Shown here piece by piece: positions 26,439 to 33,701 of a stretch of 64,000 nt of DNA. The notes below the pieces were generated by a model. It ran no database searches. It saw only the letters and a list, made by a program, of their open reading frames with translations, and was not told where the DNA came from. Origin of the DNA: an uncultured Bacillota bacterium (GTDB lineage Bacteria; Bacillota_I; Bacilli_A; RFN20; CAG-826). Made by a program: the position numbers and the translations under genes. How positions within the stretch are numbered: position 1 is the stretch's first letter; each line of letters starts with the position of its first letter. The DNA lies in assembly GCA_949289845.1 (NCBI GenBank), contig CASEPN010000001.1:368887-432886 (forward strand), written 5' to 3'.

Positions 26439-27541
26439 GCGAGAGCCGCCCCCTCCTCCTTTTCGGGGGATCCTTCGATCCCGTCCACGGGGGTCATCTC
26501 AGGATGGCCTCCTATTTCGCGAGGAGAGGCTACGACGTCCTCCTCCTCCCCGCGGGAAGCCCGAGGTGGAAGAAGACGGAGTCCTCGGGGGAGATGAGGC
26601 TCCTCTTGCTCCGGCTCGCCCTCGCCTCCCTCGGGGAGGAAGGGATCGAGATCGACCCAAGGGAGCTTCATCGGGAAGGGGAAAGCCGGACGATCGACAC
26701 CGTCCTCGAGATCCGTGAGGAGAATCCCGGCCGGGAGCTCGCCCTCCTCTTGGGGGCCGACCAGGCGATCCGCTTCCCCGAATGGAGGGAGGCGGAGAGG
26801 CTTTCCAGCCTCGCGAAGGTCCTCTATATCCCCCGGGACGGGATCGAGGTGCCGGGGGACATCAAGGAGCGCTTCCATATGGAGGAGGTCCCCTACAAGG
26901 GGGCGGGACTCGTCTCGAGCACCTCCATCAGGGAGATCCATTCCCTCGACCTTCCCGGGCAGGAGCTCGTCGCGATCGAGGGGCACCGCCTCTACCTGTG
27001 GGGCAAGATCGCGGAGAGGATGGGGGAAGGGCGCTACGAGCATTCCCTTTCCGTCGCCCACCTTTGCCGCGAGATCGCCTCCTATAACCGCCTCGGGGAA
27101 AGGATGGAGCTACTTGCCTATCGGGCCGGGCTCCTCCATGACCTCGGGAAGGACCTCAGGGAAGAGGAGGAAGGCAGGCTCCTTGAGGGGGAGAGGATCC
27201 CCGAGGGGATGCCAGGGTATTCGCTTCACCAGTGGACGGGCGCGAAACTCGCACGGGAGCTTGGGGAGGAGGACGAGGATGTCCTCGACGCGATCAGGGT
27301 CCACTGCACGGGGGACTCCGGGATGAGCCCCCTGGCGAAGATCCTCTACGCGGCGGACAAGATCGACCCGGGGAGAGGCTGGGACTCCAGGAACTACGTC
27401 CGGGCGATGATGAGGGACTACGAGGAAGGGTTCCGGGAAGTGCTCCGGGCCAACCGCGAGTACCTGAAGGAGCACGGAGGGGAGAAGAACCCCATGAGCG
27501 AGAGGGCCTACCTCGCCTATCTCGGGAAGGAAGGAGAATAG
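26435..27541 (+). CDS. nadD: NadD-YqeK fusion: nicotinate-nucleotide adenylyltransferase plus HD hydrolase
   Basis: Residues 1-185 are NadD, which makes deamido-NAD from NaMN: LLFGGSFDPVHGGHLRMA (nucleotide-binding HxGH-like site) and VSSTSIREI near the end. Residues about 190-368 are YqeK, an HD domain of the Ap4A-hydrolase type: YEHSLSVAH, LLHDLGKDL, and HCTGDSGMSPLAKILYAAD. In Bacillus these are two adjacent genes; here one frame covers both without a stop. GTG start overlapping yqeH (GTGA). 368 aa. Confidence 0.92.
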   Translation: MSESRPLLLFGGSFDPVHGGHLRMASYFARRGYDVLLLPAGSPRWKKTESSGEMRLLLLRLALASLGEEGIEIDPRELHREGESRTIDTVLEIREENPGRELALLLGADQAIRFPEWREAERLSSLAKVLYIPRDGIEVPGDIKERFHMEEVPYKGAGLVSSTSIREIHSLDLPGQELVAIEGHRLYLWGKIAERMGEGRYEHSLSVAHLCREIASYNRLGERMELLAYRAGLLHDLGKDLREEEEGRLLEGERIPEGMPGYSLHQWTGAKLARELGEEDEDVLDAIRVHCTGDSGMSPLAKILYAADKIDPGRGWDSRNYVRAMMRDYEEGFREVLRANREYLKEHGGEKNPMSERAYLAYLGKEGE

Positions 27542-27543
27542 AT

Positions 27544-27891
27544 ATGGAAGAAAGGAAGCAGGAGACCACCATCGCGGAGAGGGCGAAGGCCCTCCTCGAG
27601 GAGAGGAAGGCGGAGGACGCCCTCCTCATCTCCGTCGAGGGGATCTCGCCCTACGCGGACTGGATCCTCATCGCGACGGCGCCCAACGAACGCGCCCTCG
27701 GAGCCTACGCGGATGCCCTCCAGGAATATTGCGAGGCCGAGGAAAATATAACTCCGCGTATAGAAGGCAAAGGGACGTCCGGCTGGGTGCTCGTCGACTG
27801 CGGGGATCTCATCTGCCACCTCTTCCTGAGGGGCAAGAGGGAGGAGGTCGCCCTCGAGGAACTCCTGGGGAAGAGCGTCCGCCAGGACTAG
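27544..27891 (+). CDS. rsfS: ribosomal silencing factor RsfS
   Basis: RsfS binds L14 and blocks subunit joining in starvation. 115 residues with the family core DALLISVEGISPYADWILIA and the end GWVLVDCGDLICHLF. AAGGAGA lies before ATG 27544, just after the nadD-yqeK stop. The TAG stop is part of the CTAGTAG element. Last rightward gene before the gene-direction switch. Confidence 0.94.
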   Translation: MEERKQETTIAERAKALLEERKAEDALLISVEGISPYADWILIATAPNERALGAYADALQEYCEAEENITPRIEGKGTSGWVLVDCGDLICHLFLRGKREEVALEELLGKSVRQD

Positions 27892-27905
27892 TAGTTCTCT
27901 TAGGA
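27888..27905. repeat. phased CTAGTAG element, partial copy e
   Basis: CTAGTAG at 27888, including the rsfS stop, then the degenerate CTTAGGA 11 bp on. It is oriented toward the dif-like site 41 bp away. Confidence 0.4.
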
Positions 27906-27908
27906 CGG

Positions 27909-27938
27909 GGCGTGCCGAAAGGCTCGCCTGTCTCTTTT
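27909..27938. terminator. imperfect hairpin after rsfS
   Basis: GGCGTGCC / GGCTCGCC with one T-T mismatch and loop GAAA, followed by TGTCTCTTTT; a plausible weak terminator. Confidence 0.45.
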
Positions 27939-27945
27939 CCAATAT

Positions 27946-27973
27946 ACTTCGCATAATGCCTATTATGTATAGT
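27946..27973 (+). other. dif: dif-like XerC/XerD recombination site
   Basis: 28 bp made of two 11-bp arms and a 6-bp centre. The left arm ACTTCGCATAA matches the B. subtilis arm ACTTCCTAGAA at 8/11. The right arm TTATGTATAGT matches TTATGTAAACT at 9/11. The centre is TGCCTA. The arms are inverted repeats of each other at 8/11. It is intergenic, AT-rich, and sits exactly where gene orientation reverses, as expected for the chromosome-dimer resolution site at the terminus. Confidence 0.72.
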
Positions 27974-28065
27974 AAGGCTAATAAATTGCGTGTTTCCATC
28001 GAAGGAAACATAATTTATATATATGGTTTGCACGTAATCTCTTCACCGTTATCCACAAAGGATTT

Positions 28066-28097
28066 CTCCTAGATAGAAACTACTAGTTATCTACTAC
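28066..28097. repeat. phased CTAGTAG element, copy c
   Basis: On the minus strand GTAGTAG, CTAGTAG 11 bp on, and CTAGG 14 bp further. The CTAGTAG to CTAGG distance equals that of copy a. GATAACTAGTAGTTT is identical to 15 bases of copy d. Confidence 0.6.
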
Positions 28098-28231
28098 TTT
28101 TGAATCTCATGGTTTCTGGCTTCCTTGTATAGGAACCTTGGGACAAAGGCCGTCCTTGGACCATGTGGTTCGTTGCGTCAGCCCTCCTGATGAACACTTT
28201 CGTTCCTTGGAACCATACGTTTCTTGAGTAA

Positions 28232-29119
28232 ATTCATATTTCGACGCTTCCTTCCACTCTCGTCTCCTGCCGCAGATGGAAGGGCGCTCCCAGCGGGCCA
28301 TTCGTTCTCCTGAAAAGGAAGGAACGGAAGGGCAGCATCCTCTCCCAGATCGCCTTCCTTCAGGGCTTCGTCGAGGAATTCTCCAGCATCGGGCTTGAGA
28401 AGATGGACTATGGGAACCGCGAGATCCGTTCCTACCCCGCTCGCGCGATCCTTGAAGCGGCCTCAACCGCCTTCGTCCACCGGGACTATCGGATCGAGGA
28501 TGCTCCTATCGAGCTCGACATTTATGACGACCGCCTTGTGCTCAGCATCCCGGGGCTCTTTCTGCGGGAAAGGGCTCCTCCTTCTCGAGGGAAGACCCTC
28601 CGTTCCTTCCCTTCAGGGAGAAGGAACCCCCTCGTCGCGGACGTCCTTTCCCTTTGCGGGCTTATGGACAAAAGCGGCTCCGGCTTCCTGAGGATCGCCG
28701 AATGCTATAAGGACGCTCCCAAGGCCAAGAGGCCCTGGTGGAGCGCTTCGGGCGCCACCTTCTCGTTGGCCCTCCTGGACCTCCTCTGCGAATCTCCGCG
28801 CCTGCCCCCGCCCCATCGTCCTCTCTTCTTTCTTCCCATCCCAGGGAAAAGGAAGCGGGACCGGGCCATCCTTTCCTATTGCTTCGAGTCCCCCAAGAGG
28901 GCCGTGGACATCGCCGAAGCGCTCGGCCTATCGCGGAGCGCATACTTCTATAAGGCCGTCCTCGCCCCCTTGCTGAAGGCCGGCTACATCGTCGAGTCCC
29001 GGGACGGGTATCTCACGAACCGCGACCTAGTGAAAGAGGAGCAGGGGCTGCGCTTCGCGAAGTCCTGCGAAGTGTTTGCGAAGTCCTGCGAAGTAATTCT
29101 GCGAAGTGAATCTACCTAG
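28232..29119 (+). pseudogene. truncated Schlafen/AlbA_2-type ATP-binding regulator
   Basis: The C-terminal half of a family of putative transcriptional regulators with an N-terminal AlbA_2 domain. Recognisable are AILEAASTAFVHRDYRIED, YDDRLVLSIPGLF, RNPLVADVLSLCGLMDKSGS and a C-terminal winged-helix (AVDIAEALGLSRSAYFYKAV). The frame is open only from 28232 and the whole AlbA_2 domain is missing; upstream DNA looks decayed. ATG 28403 is the first in-frame Met. The tail repeats FAKSCEV, encoded by copies of TGCGAAGT at 29056-29110; such tails are common in this family. Its stop shares CTAG with the convergent permease stop. Confidence 0.75.
29056..29110 (+). repeat. tandem TGCGAAGT repeats
   Basis: Five GCGAAGT copies in 55 bp, arranged as a 21-bp unit (GCGAAGTCCT, GCGAAGT plus 4 nt) present about 2.5 times at the 3' end of the truncated regulator. 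Confidence 0.7.
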
Positions 29120-29940
29120 AGCACCTCCTTCTCAAGCTTCCTCTTAAGAAAGGCGAGCGCACCGTCGGCAAGAAGGACGAGGAGGATGGCGATGAGGGAG
29201 TAGGCGAGGATTCCCCCCATGTCGTATATAGGAGCGGTGTTCTCGCGGATCAGCTCCCCGAGCCCTTCCCCGACGGAGCTTCCGACGGTGATCTCCGCCA
29301 TGAGGATGACCTTGAGGCCGAGCCCGAGGGACTGGGCGAAGGAAAGGAGGAGGTAGGGGAGCGCCCCTGGCCCATATACCTGTCTAAGAGCAAGGAAGGA
29401 GCGCTCCCCTCCCTCCAGCCGGAGGGCCTCCCTTTCTTCCTTTCCTACCCCGTCGAAGCCGGAAAGCACCGCCTCGTACTGGATCGGGAAGATGACGAGG
29501 AGTCCGAGGAAGACAGGGATGTAGGGCGCCCTTTCCCCGTAGCCGGGCCCGAAGAGAAGGCTTGAGAGAAGGACCGCCGCGGCGATCGTCGGGACCGCCT
29601 TGAGGAGGGTGACCCCGGGGCGGAACAGAGTCCTGAGGGAAGGGAAAAGGCCCGCCAAGGTGCCTAGGACAAGGGCGAGCGCGAGCGAGAGAAGAAAGGA
29701 CAGGAACAGGCGGAACGTCGTCCAGCCGATCCCAAGCCACGTCTTCCCCGCTTCCCCAGGGATAAAGAGGCACTCGAAGGCCCTCCCGATCGTCTTCCAG
29801 GGATCGGGGAGGTTGAGGTTCCCGCCTGCCTCTAGGGAAAGGGAGAGGATCCACCACGCGAGAAGGGCGAGAAGCGAGCCCATGAGAAGGAGAGAGCTTC
29901 CCTTGGCCCAGGACCAGTTCCCTTTCTTCCTCTTCTCCAT
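29116..29940 (-). CDS. ABC transporter permease (SsuC/TauC/ThiX type)
   Basis: 274-residue inner-membrane permease with about six helices. The EAA loop region is ESDxxG-like: EREALRLEGGERSFLALRQV. Family: binding-protein-dependent transport system inner membrane component, of the taurine/nitrate/HMP import group. The matching binding lipoprotein lies 590 bp upstream. No ATPase gene is present in the window; the place where it would be expected, downstream, is occupied by the truncated regulator. Start ATG 29940 follows a TGn-extended TATCAT by 9 nt. Confidence 0.85.
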   Translation of the reverse strand: MEKRKKGNWSWAKGSSLLLMGSLLALLAWWILSLSLEAGGNLNLPDPWKTIGRAFECLFIPGEAGKTWLGIGWTTFRLFLSFLLSLALALVLGTLAGLFPSLRTLFRPGVTLLKAVPTIAAAVLLSSLLFGPGYGERAPYIPVFLGLLVIFPIQYEAVLSGFDGVGKEEREALRLEGGERSFLALRQVYGPGALPYLLLSFAQSLGLGLKVILMAEITVGSSVGEGLGELIRENTAPIYDMGGILAYSLIAILLVLLADGALAFLKRKLEKEVL

Positions 29941-29949
29941 AGCCTCGTG

Positions 29950-29958
29950 ATGATATCA
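29950..29958 (-). promoter_or_regulatory. extended -10 of the ABC permease
   Basis: Minus-strand TG-A-TATCAT ends 9 nt before the ATG, so the leader would be about 2-3 nt. Confidence 0.5.
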
Positions 29959-29994
29959 CCTCGCTTCCTTGAGACGGAGGAAGGCGCTTCCGCG

Positions 29995-30000
29995 TATTAT
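29995..30000 (+). promoter_or_regulatory. -10 box of the small lipoprotein gene; leaderless start
   Basis: TATTAT ends 7 nt before ATG 30008; no ribosome-binding site. Confidence 0.55.
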
Positions 30001-30007
30001 CAAGCGT

Positions 30008-30472
30008 ATGAAAGCAAGGACCCTCCCGCTTCTTCTCCCCCTTCTCCTTCTTTCCTCCTGCAAGGATCCCTTCCAGGGGATTCCCTCCGGAGGGCATACG
30101 GAATTCCGCTCGGACTCCCTGCCTTCCGAGCCTTACGAAGGCGAGATCCGGCGGACCATCGAAGGCCATGAGTTCCTCTTCCAAGGCGTCCTCTCCGACG
30201 GAGAAGGGGGCTTCCTCCTCGTCGAGGAGGAGGCTCCCGCCTACATCCGGAACAAGGACATCCAGTTCGGGCTTCGCTTCAAGGCCAGGGAAGGCGTCAT
30301 CCTCCGGGAATGGGACGAGGAGGAAGGCCCGGGAGAGACGATCGGGCCGATGCAGGTGGAGGACGGGATCGTCTACTACGCGGTCTTCGTCGGATTCGAG
30401 ATCACCTTCGACCCCGTCTTCGACAAGATATTCCCTCCCACCTCGATCGGGACCATGGTCCACTGGTGCTGA
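30008..30472 (+). CDS. small lipoprotein between the ABC importer genes
   Basis: 154 residues. Signal peptide MKARTLPLLLPLLLLSSCKD with a lipobox (LSSC, Cys18), then a soluble domain with many acidic residues (GVILREWDEEEGPGETIGPM, VYYAVFVGFEITFDP). Not recognised. It lies on the opposite strand between the binding protein and the permease, which suggests insertion rather than a shared operon. ATG 30008 is chosen over an upstream in-frame start because the signal peptide and the -10 box fit. Confidence 0.7.
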   Translation: MKARTLPLLLPLLLLSSCKDPFQGIPSGGHTEFRSDSLPSEPYEGEIRRTIEGHEFLFQGVLSDGEGGFLLVEEEAPAYIRNKDIQFGLRFKAREGVILREWDEEEGPGETIGPMQVEDGIVYYAVFVGFEITFDPVFDKIFPPTSIGTMVHWC

Positions 30473-30478
30473 GGGCAT

Positions 30479-30517
30479 AAGGAAAGGGCGGGCATCCCAA
30501 GCGGCCCGCCCTTTCCT
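30479..30517. terminator. strong bidirectional terminator
   Basis: A 14-bp perfect stem (AGGAAAGGGCGGGC with its complement) and a 10-nt loop between two convergent genes; the ends read as T-rich on both strands. Confidence 0.8.
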
Positions 30518-30529
30518 GTCCCTCTCCCC

Positions 30530-31534
30530 TCAGAGGAAGAGCGATTCCCCGAAGAGGGTCGTCCCCTCGCCCTCGAGGTCCTGGAGGAAGCCGTTCACGA
30601 ACTCCCTGTTGTCCTCGATGGCACCGGGGAGGATCGCGCCGAAGCCATTGTCCTCCTGCACCTCGCGGAGGGTCGAGGCGCTATAGCCCCACCTCCCCTG
30701 CTGCTCCTGGGGATCCTCGGAGTAGGATTCCATCGCCTCCGCGGCTTTCTCCGGGTCCTCGATCGCAAGGGCCAGGTTCTTGTCCACCCTCTCGAGGAAG
30801 GAGGAGAAGCCTTCCTCGTTCGCCTCGTAGGCGCTTTTCCTCAGGAAAAGGGCGGCCTGGGGGAGGGCGGGGCTTCCCGTGGCCTTCTCCCATTCCTCGC
30901 GGAGGTCATATATCTCATGGACGGGGTTCTCCTCCCCGAGGGCGTTCCTCGCCGCGGTGAGGGCGGGCTCGGCGATGAAGTAGTAGTCGTAGGATTTGCT
31001 CCCCGCGCCCCGGAGGGCGGTCGCCACGTCCTGGACCCCGTTCCCGTACTCGATCGAGAGGTCGGCGAGGTCGATCCCGAGCTCCTCGGTCAGGAGATGA
31101 CGGAAGACAAGGTCCGGGAGCGCACCCTCGTTGAAGGAGAAGACGGTCTTCTCCTCCCCCGGGAGGAGCGATTCCTCGGTCCTCGAGACGAGGTGGAAGT
31201 TCCCGCCGGTGAGCCAGCGGGCGAGCGCGAAGTCCTCGTTCTCGTTCTTGACGAGGTTCCGGAGGCCGTTGACCCCGTCGAAGACGATCGCGTCGTAGCC
31301 GGGCGCCTGGAAGGCCGCCGGGATCTTCGTCGTCTGGCTCTCCACGTCCCAGCTCTCCTCCCCTCCCATGTCGGTGAAGGCGATCGTCGGGGCCCCGGAA
31401 GGGGTGAGGAGGGCGGGGACGAAGGAAGATTCCCCCGCCTCGGAGGAGGAAGAGGAGAGGCTCCCCTCCCCGTCCCCCCCGCAGGCGGCGAGGAGGAGCG
31501 AGGAGAGAAGAAGGATCGGCAGCTTCTTGGTCAT
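30530..31534 (-). CDS. ABC transporter substrate-binding lipoprotein
   Basis: 334 residues. N-terminal signal MTKKLPILLLSSLLLAACGG with lipobox LAAC (Cys18), a Ser/Glu-rich linker, then a two-lobed binding protein of the NMT1/THI5/SsuA-like class (IAFTDMGGEESW, YDAIVFDGVNGLRNLV). Ligand not predictable; thiamin precursor, taurine or nitrate importers share this fold. GAAAGGAAAAACATCGC gives a ribosome-binding site. The permease likely belongs to the same importer although 590 bp and an opposite-strand gene separate them. Confidence 0.82.
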   Translation of the reverse strand: MTKKLPILLLSSLLLAACGGDGEGSLSSSSSEAGESSFVPALLTPSGAPTIAFTDMGGEESWDVESQTTKIPAAFQAPGYDAIVFDGVNGLRNLVKNENEDFALARWLTGGNFHLVSRTEESLLPGEEKTVFSFNEGALPDLVFRHLLTEELGIDLADLSIEYGNGVQDVATALRGAGSKSYDYYFIAEPALTAARNALGEENPVHEIYDLREEWEKATGSPALPQAALFLRKSAYEANEEGFSSFLERVDKNLALAIEDPEKAAEAMESYSEDPQEQQGRWGYSASTLREVQEDNGFGAILPGAIEDNREFVNGFLQDLEGEGTTLFGESLFL

Positions 31535-31556
31535 GCGATGTTTTTCCTTTCGAAAA

Positions 31557-31585
31557 GGGCAGGGATTTCCCTGCCCAGGATTATA
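31557..31585 (-). terminator. deoB terminator overlapping the binding-protein promoter
   Basis: On the minus strand GGGCAGGG / CCCTGCCC (31557-31576) with loop AAAT, followed by TTTTC. A perfect TATAAT for the next gene is at 31580-31585, immediately before the hairpin, so its predicted transcription start falls inside the stem. Confidence 0.65.
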
Positions 31586-31597
31586 GGAGCCTTTCCC

Positions 31598-32791
31598 CTA
31601 GAGGGCTTCCTTGATGCTTTCCCCGATGAGATGGGAGGGCATCCTGATCCCGAAGTTCTCGAGTATGGTCGCCCCGATGTCCCCGAAGGAACTCCGTTCG
31701 GGCAGGACCCTCCCTTCCCCGAGCCCCTTCCCGCGGATGAGGAGAGGGACCCTCTCCCTCGTGTGGTCGGTGCCCTTGTGGACCGGGTCGTTCCCGTGGT
31801 CGGCGGTCAGCATGAGGAGGTCCCCCTCCCCGAGGAGCGGGAGCGTCCTCCCGAGCTCCTCGTCGAGCTCCTGGATGCAACGGGCGTAGCCCGGGGCGTT
31901 CCTCCTGTGCCCGTAGAGGGAGTCGAAGTCCACGAGGTTGACGAACCAGAGGCCTTCCTCGCCCCTCCTGGTCTCGATCGCCTTCCGGAGGGAGGCCATC
32001 CCCGCGCGGTTGTTCCCCGTGTGGTCGCTTTCCCGGAGGCCCTTCATGTCGAAGATGTCCCCGATCTTGCCGATCCCGGAAGTCAGGAAGCCTTCCTTCA
32101 TGAGGACGTCGAGGACGGTGTCCATGGGCGGGGGCACGGTGTAGTCCTTCCTGTGCTCCGTCCGGACGTAGCCCTTCTCCTTGTTCCCGAGGTAGGGCCT
32201 TGCGATGACGCGCCCCACGAACCACTCGGGGCGCATCGTGAGCTCCCGCGCGATCTCGCAGCAGCGGTATAGCTCCTCGAGCCCCGTTACCTCCTCATGC
32301 GCGGCGATCTGGAGGACGCTGTCGGCGGACGTGTAGACGATGAGGGAGTTCTCCTTCATCTGCCTCTCCCCGAGCTCGACGAGGATCTCCGTCCCGGAGG
32401 CGGCCTTGTTCCCGATGACCTTGTGGCCGGTCTCCTTCTCAAGGGCCTCTATGAGTTCCTTCGGGAAGCCGGTGTCCGTGAACGTCTGGAAGGGGACCTT
32501 GGTCTCGATCCCCATCATCTCCCAGTGGCCGGTCATCGTGTCCTTGCCGGCGCTTCTTTCGTTGAGGGCCATCGCGAGGGTGTCCCTCCCGATCCGCGGG
32601 GAGTTTCCCGGCATCGCGGAGAGACACCCGAGTCCCATCCCCTCGAGGATAGGGAGATGGATCCCTCCCACGCTAGCGAGGGCGTGCTCCAGGGTGCTCG
32701 CCCCCTCGTCCCCGAACTTCCCCTGGTCCTTGGCCCCGCCGATGCCCATGGAGTCGGCGACGACAAGGAAGACGCGCTTCCACTTTCCCAT
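31598..32791 (-). CDS. deoB: phosphopentomutase
   Basis: Interconverts ribose/deoxyribose 1- and 5-phosphates in nucleoside salvage. Alkaline phosphatase superfamily, two Mn ions: VVADSMGIGG, GKDTMTGHWEMMG (Thr nucleophile region), VDFDSLYGHRRN, and TADHGNDPVHKGTDHTRERV. 397 aa, normal. GAGGAG precedes the ATG. Directly downstream of xerD, as in Bacillus (xerD-drm). cdd elsewhere in the window belongs to the same salvage route. Confidence 0.95.
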   Translation of the reverse strand: MGKWKRVFLVVADSMGIGGAKDQGKFGDEGASTLEHALASVGGIHLPILEGMGLGCLSAMPGNSPRIGRDTLAMALNERSAGKDTMTGHWEMMGIETKVPFQTFTDTGFPKELIEALEKETGHKVIGNKAASGTEILVELGERQMKENSLIVYTSADSVLQIAAHEEVTGLEELYRCCEIARELTMRPEWFVGRVIARPYLGNKEKGYVRTEHRKDYTVPPPMDTVLDVLMKEGFLTSGIGKIGDIFDMKGLRESDHTGNNRAGMASLRKAIETRRGEEGLWFVNLVDFDSLYGHRRNAPGYARCIQELDEELGRTLPLLGEGDLLMLTADHGNDPVHKGTDHTRERVPLLIRGKGLGEGRVLPERSSFGDIGATILENFGIRMPSHLIGESIKEAL

Positions 32792-32816
32792 GCGTTTCTC
32801 CTCCTCTGCCCCGATT

Positions 32817-33701
32817 TTATTCGTCCTTCCCCTCGAAGAGCAAATCGTAGGCCTCGAGGATGCTTTCCCTCCGGAGGTGGGTGTAGATCTCGGTCGTCGA
32901 GATCTTCTCGTGGCCGAGGAGCTCCTGGACCGCCCGGAGTCCCGCGCCTCTTTCCAGGAGGTGGGTGGCGAAGCTATGGCGGAGCGCGTGGGGGCTCACC
33001 CTCTCCCGGAGCCCTGCCTTGAGGGCGTACTCCCTTATCGCCTTGTAGAAGTAGTCCCTGGTGAGGGGCCTTCCCCTTTGGGAAAGGAAGAGGACGGGGC
33101 CCTTCCTCCCGGGGTTCCGGGCGCGCCATGTCTCCTCATAAAGGAGGATCTCGTCCCGCGCCTCCTCGGCGAGGGGGAGCACCCTGTCCTTCCTTCCCTT
33201 GCCCCGCACCCGGAGGAGGAGCCCCTCGCGGTCGACGTCCCTTCTTTTGAGGGAGAGGAGCTCGGACACCCGGAGCCCTTCCTCGTACATGAGGAGAGCC
33301 ATCGCGCGGTCCCTTGCGGCCCTTTCCCCCTCCCTTCCGATGGAGTCGATGAGGCGCATCGCCTCCTCGTGCGTGAGGAAGGAGGGAAGCTTCCTCTCCC
33401 CCTTGGGAGCCGGGATCTCCTTCAGCCCTTCCTCGAGGAGCCCCTCTCCCTCGAGGTAGGAATAGAAGCCGCGGATGCTCGAAAGGGCGCGCGCGACGGT
33501 CGCCCTCGCCTTCCCCTCCCGGAGGAGGAGGCGGAGGTGGAGGAGCACTTTCTCCGTATCGAGCGATGAGGTGTCCTCGACCATCCCTCTTCTCAGGAAC
33601 GCCCGCAGGTCCTCGTCATAGGAAAGGACGGTGGAGGGGAGGAGCCCCCTCTCCGTGAGGAGCGTCCTCTCGTAGGCTCTGAGGGCCTCAAGGGCGTCCA
33701 T
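32817..33701 (-). CDS. xerD: tyrosine recombinase XerD
   Basis: Site-specific recombinase that resolves chromosome dimers at dif. 294 residues: SAM-like N-terminal domain, then a catalytic domain with Arg in EGLRVSELLSL, Lys in KGRKDRVLP, HALRHSFATHLLE (His-x-x-Arg), GHEKISTTEIYTH and the nucleophile Tyr in that last motif. XerD rather than XerC because deoB follows. Overlaps dinB by 14 bp. Its presumed target is the dif-like site 5 kb away. Confidence 0.92.
   Translation of the reverse strand: MDALEALRAYERTLLTERGLLPSTVLSYDEDLRAFLRRGMVEDTSSLDTEKVLLHLRLLLREGKARATVARALSSIRGFYSYLEGEGLLEEGLKEIPAPKGERKLPSFLTHEEAMRLIDSIGREGERAARDRAMALLMYEEGLRVSELLSLKRRDVDREGLLLRVRGKGRKDRVLPLAEEARDEILLYEETWRARNPGRKGPVLFLSQRGRPLTRDYFYKAIREYALKAGLRERVSPHALRHSFATHLLERGAGLRAVQELLGHEKISTTEIYTHLRRESILEAYDLLFEGKDE

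Larger units (their letters stand above)
27892..28231. other. AT-rich intergenic island with a DnaA box
   Basis: 340 bp without a supported gene. Besides the dif-like site it holds a 7-bp hairpin (TGTTTCC at 27991 and GGAAACA at 28004), a run of alternating A/T at about 28011-28023, a consensus DnaA box TTATCCACA at 28049-28057 and a CTAGTAG element at 28066-28097. From about 28100 the sequence looks like decayed coding DNA. Confidence 0.6.

Noticed and set aside
28049-28057. Replication origin
   Set aside because: Single DnaA box, no dnaA/dnaN nearby, and genes converge on the site instead of diverging.
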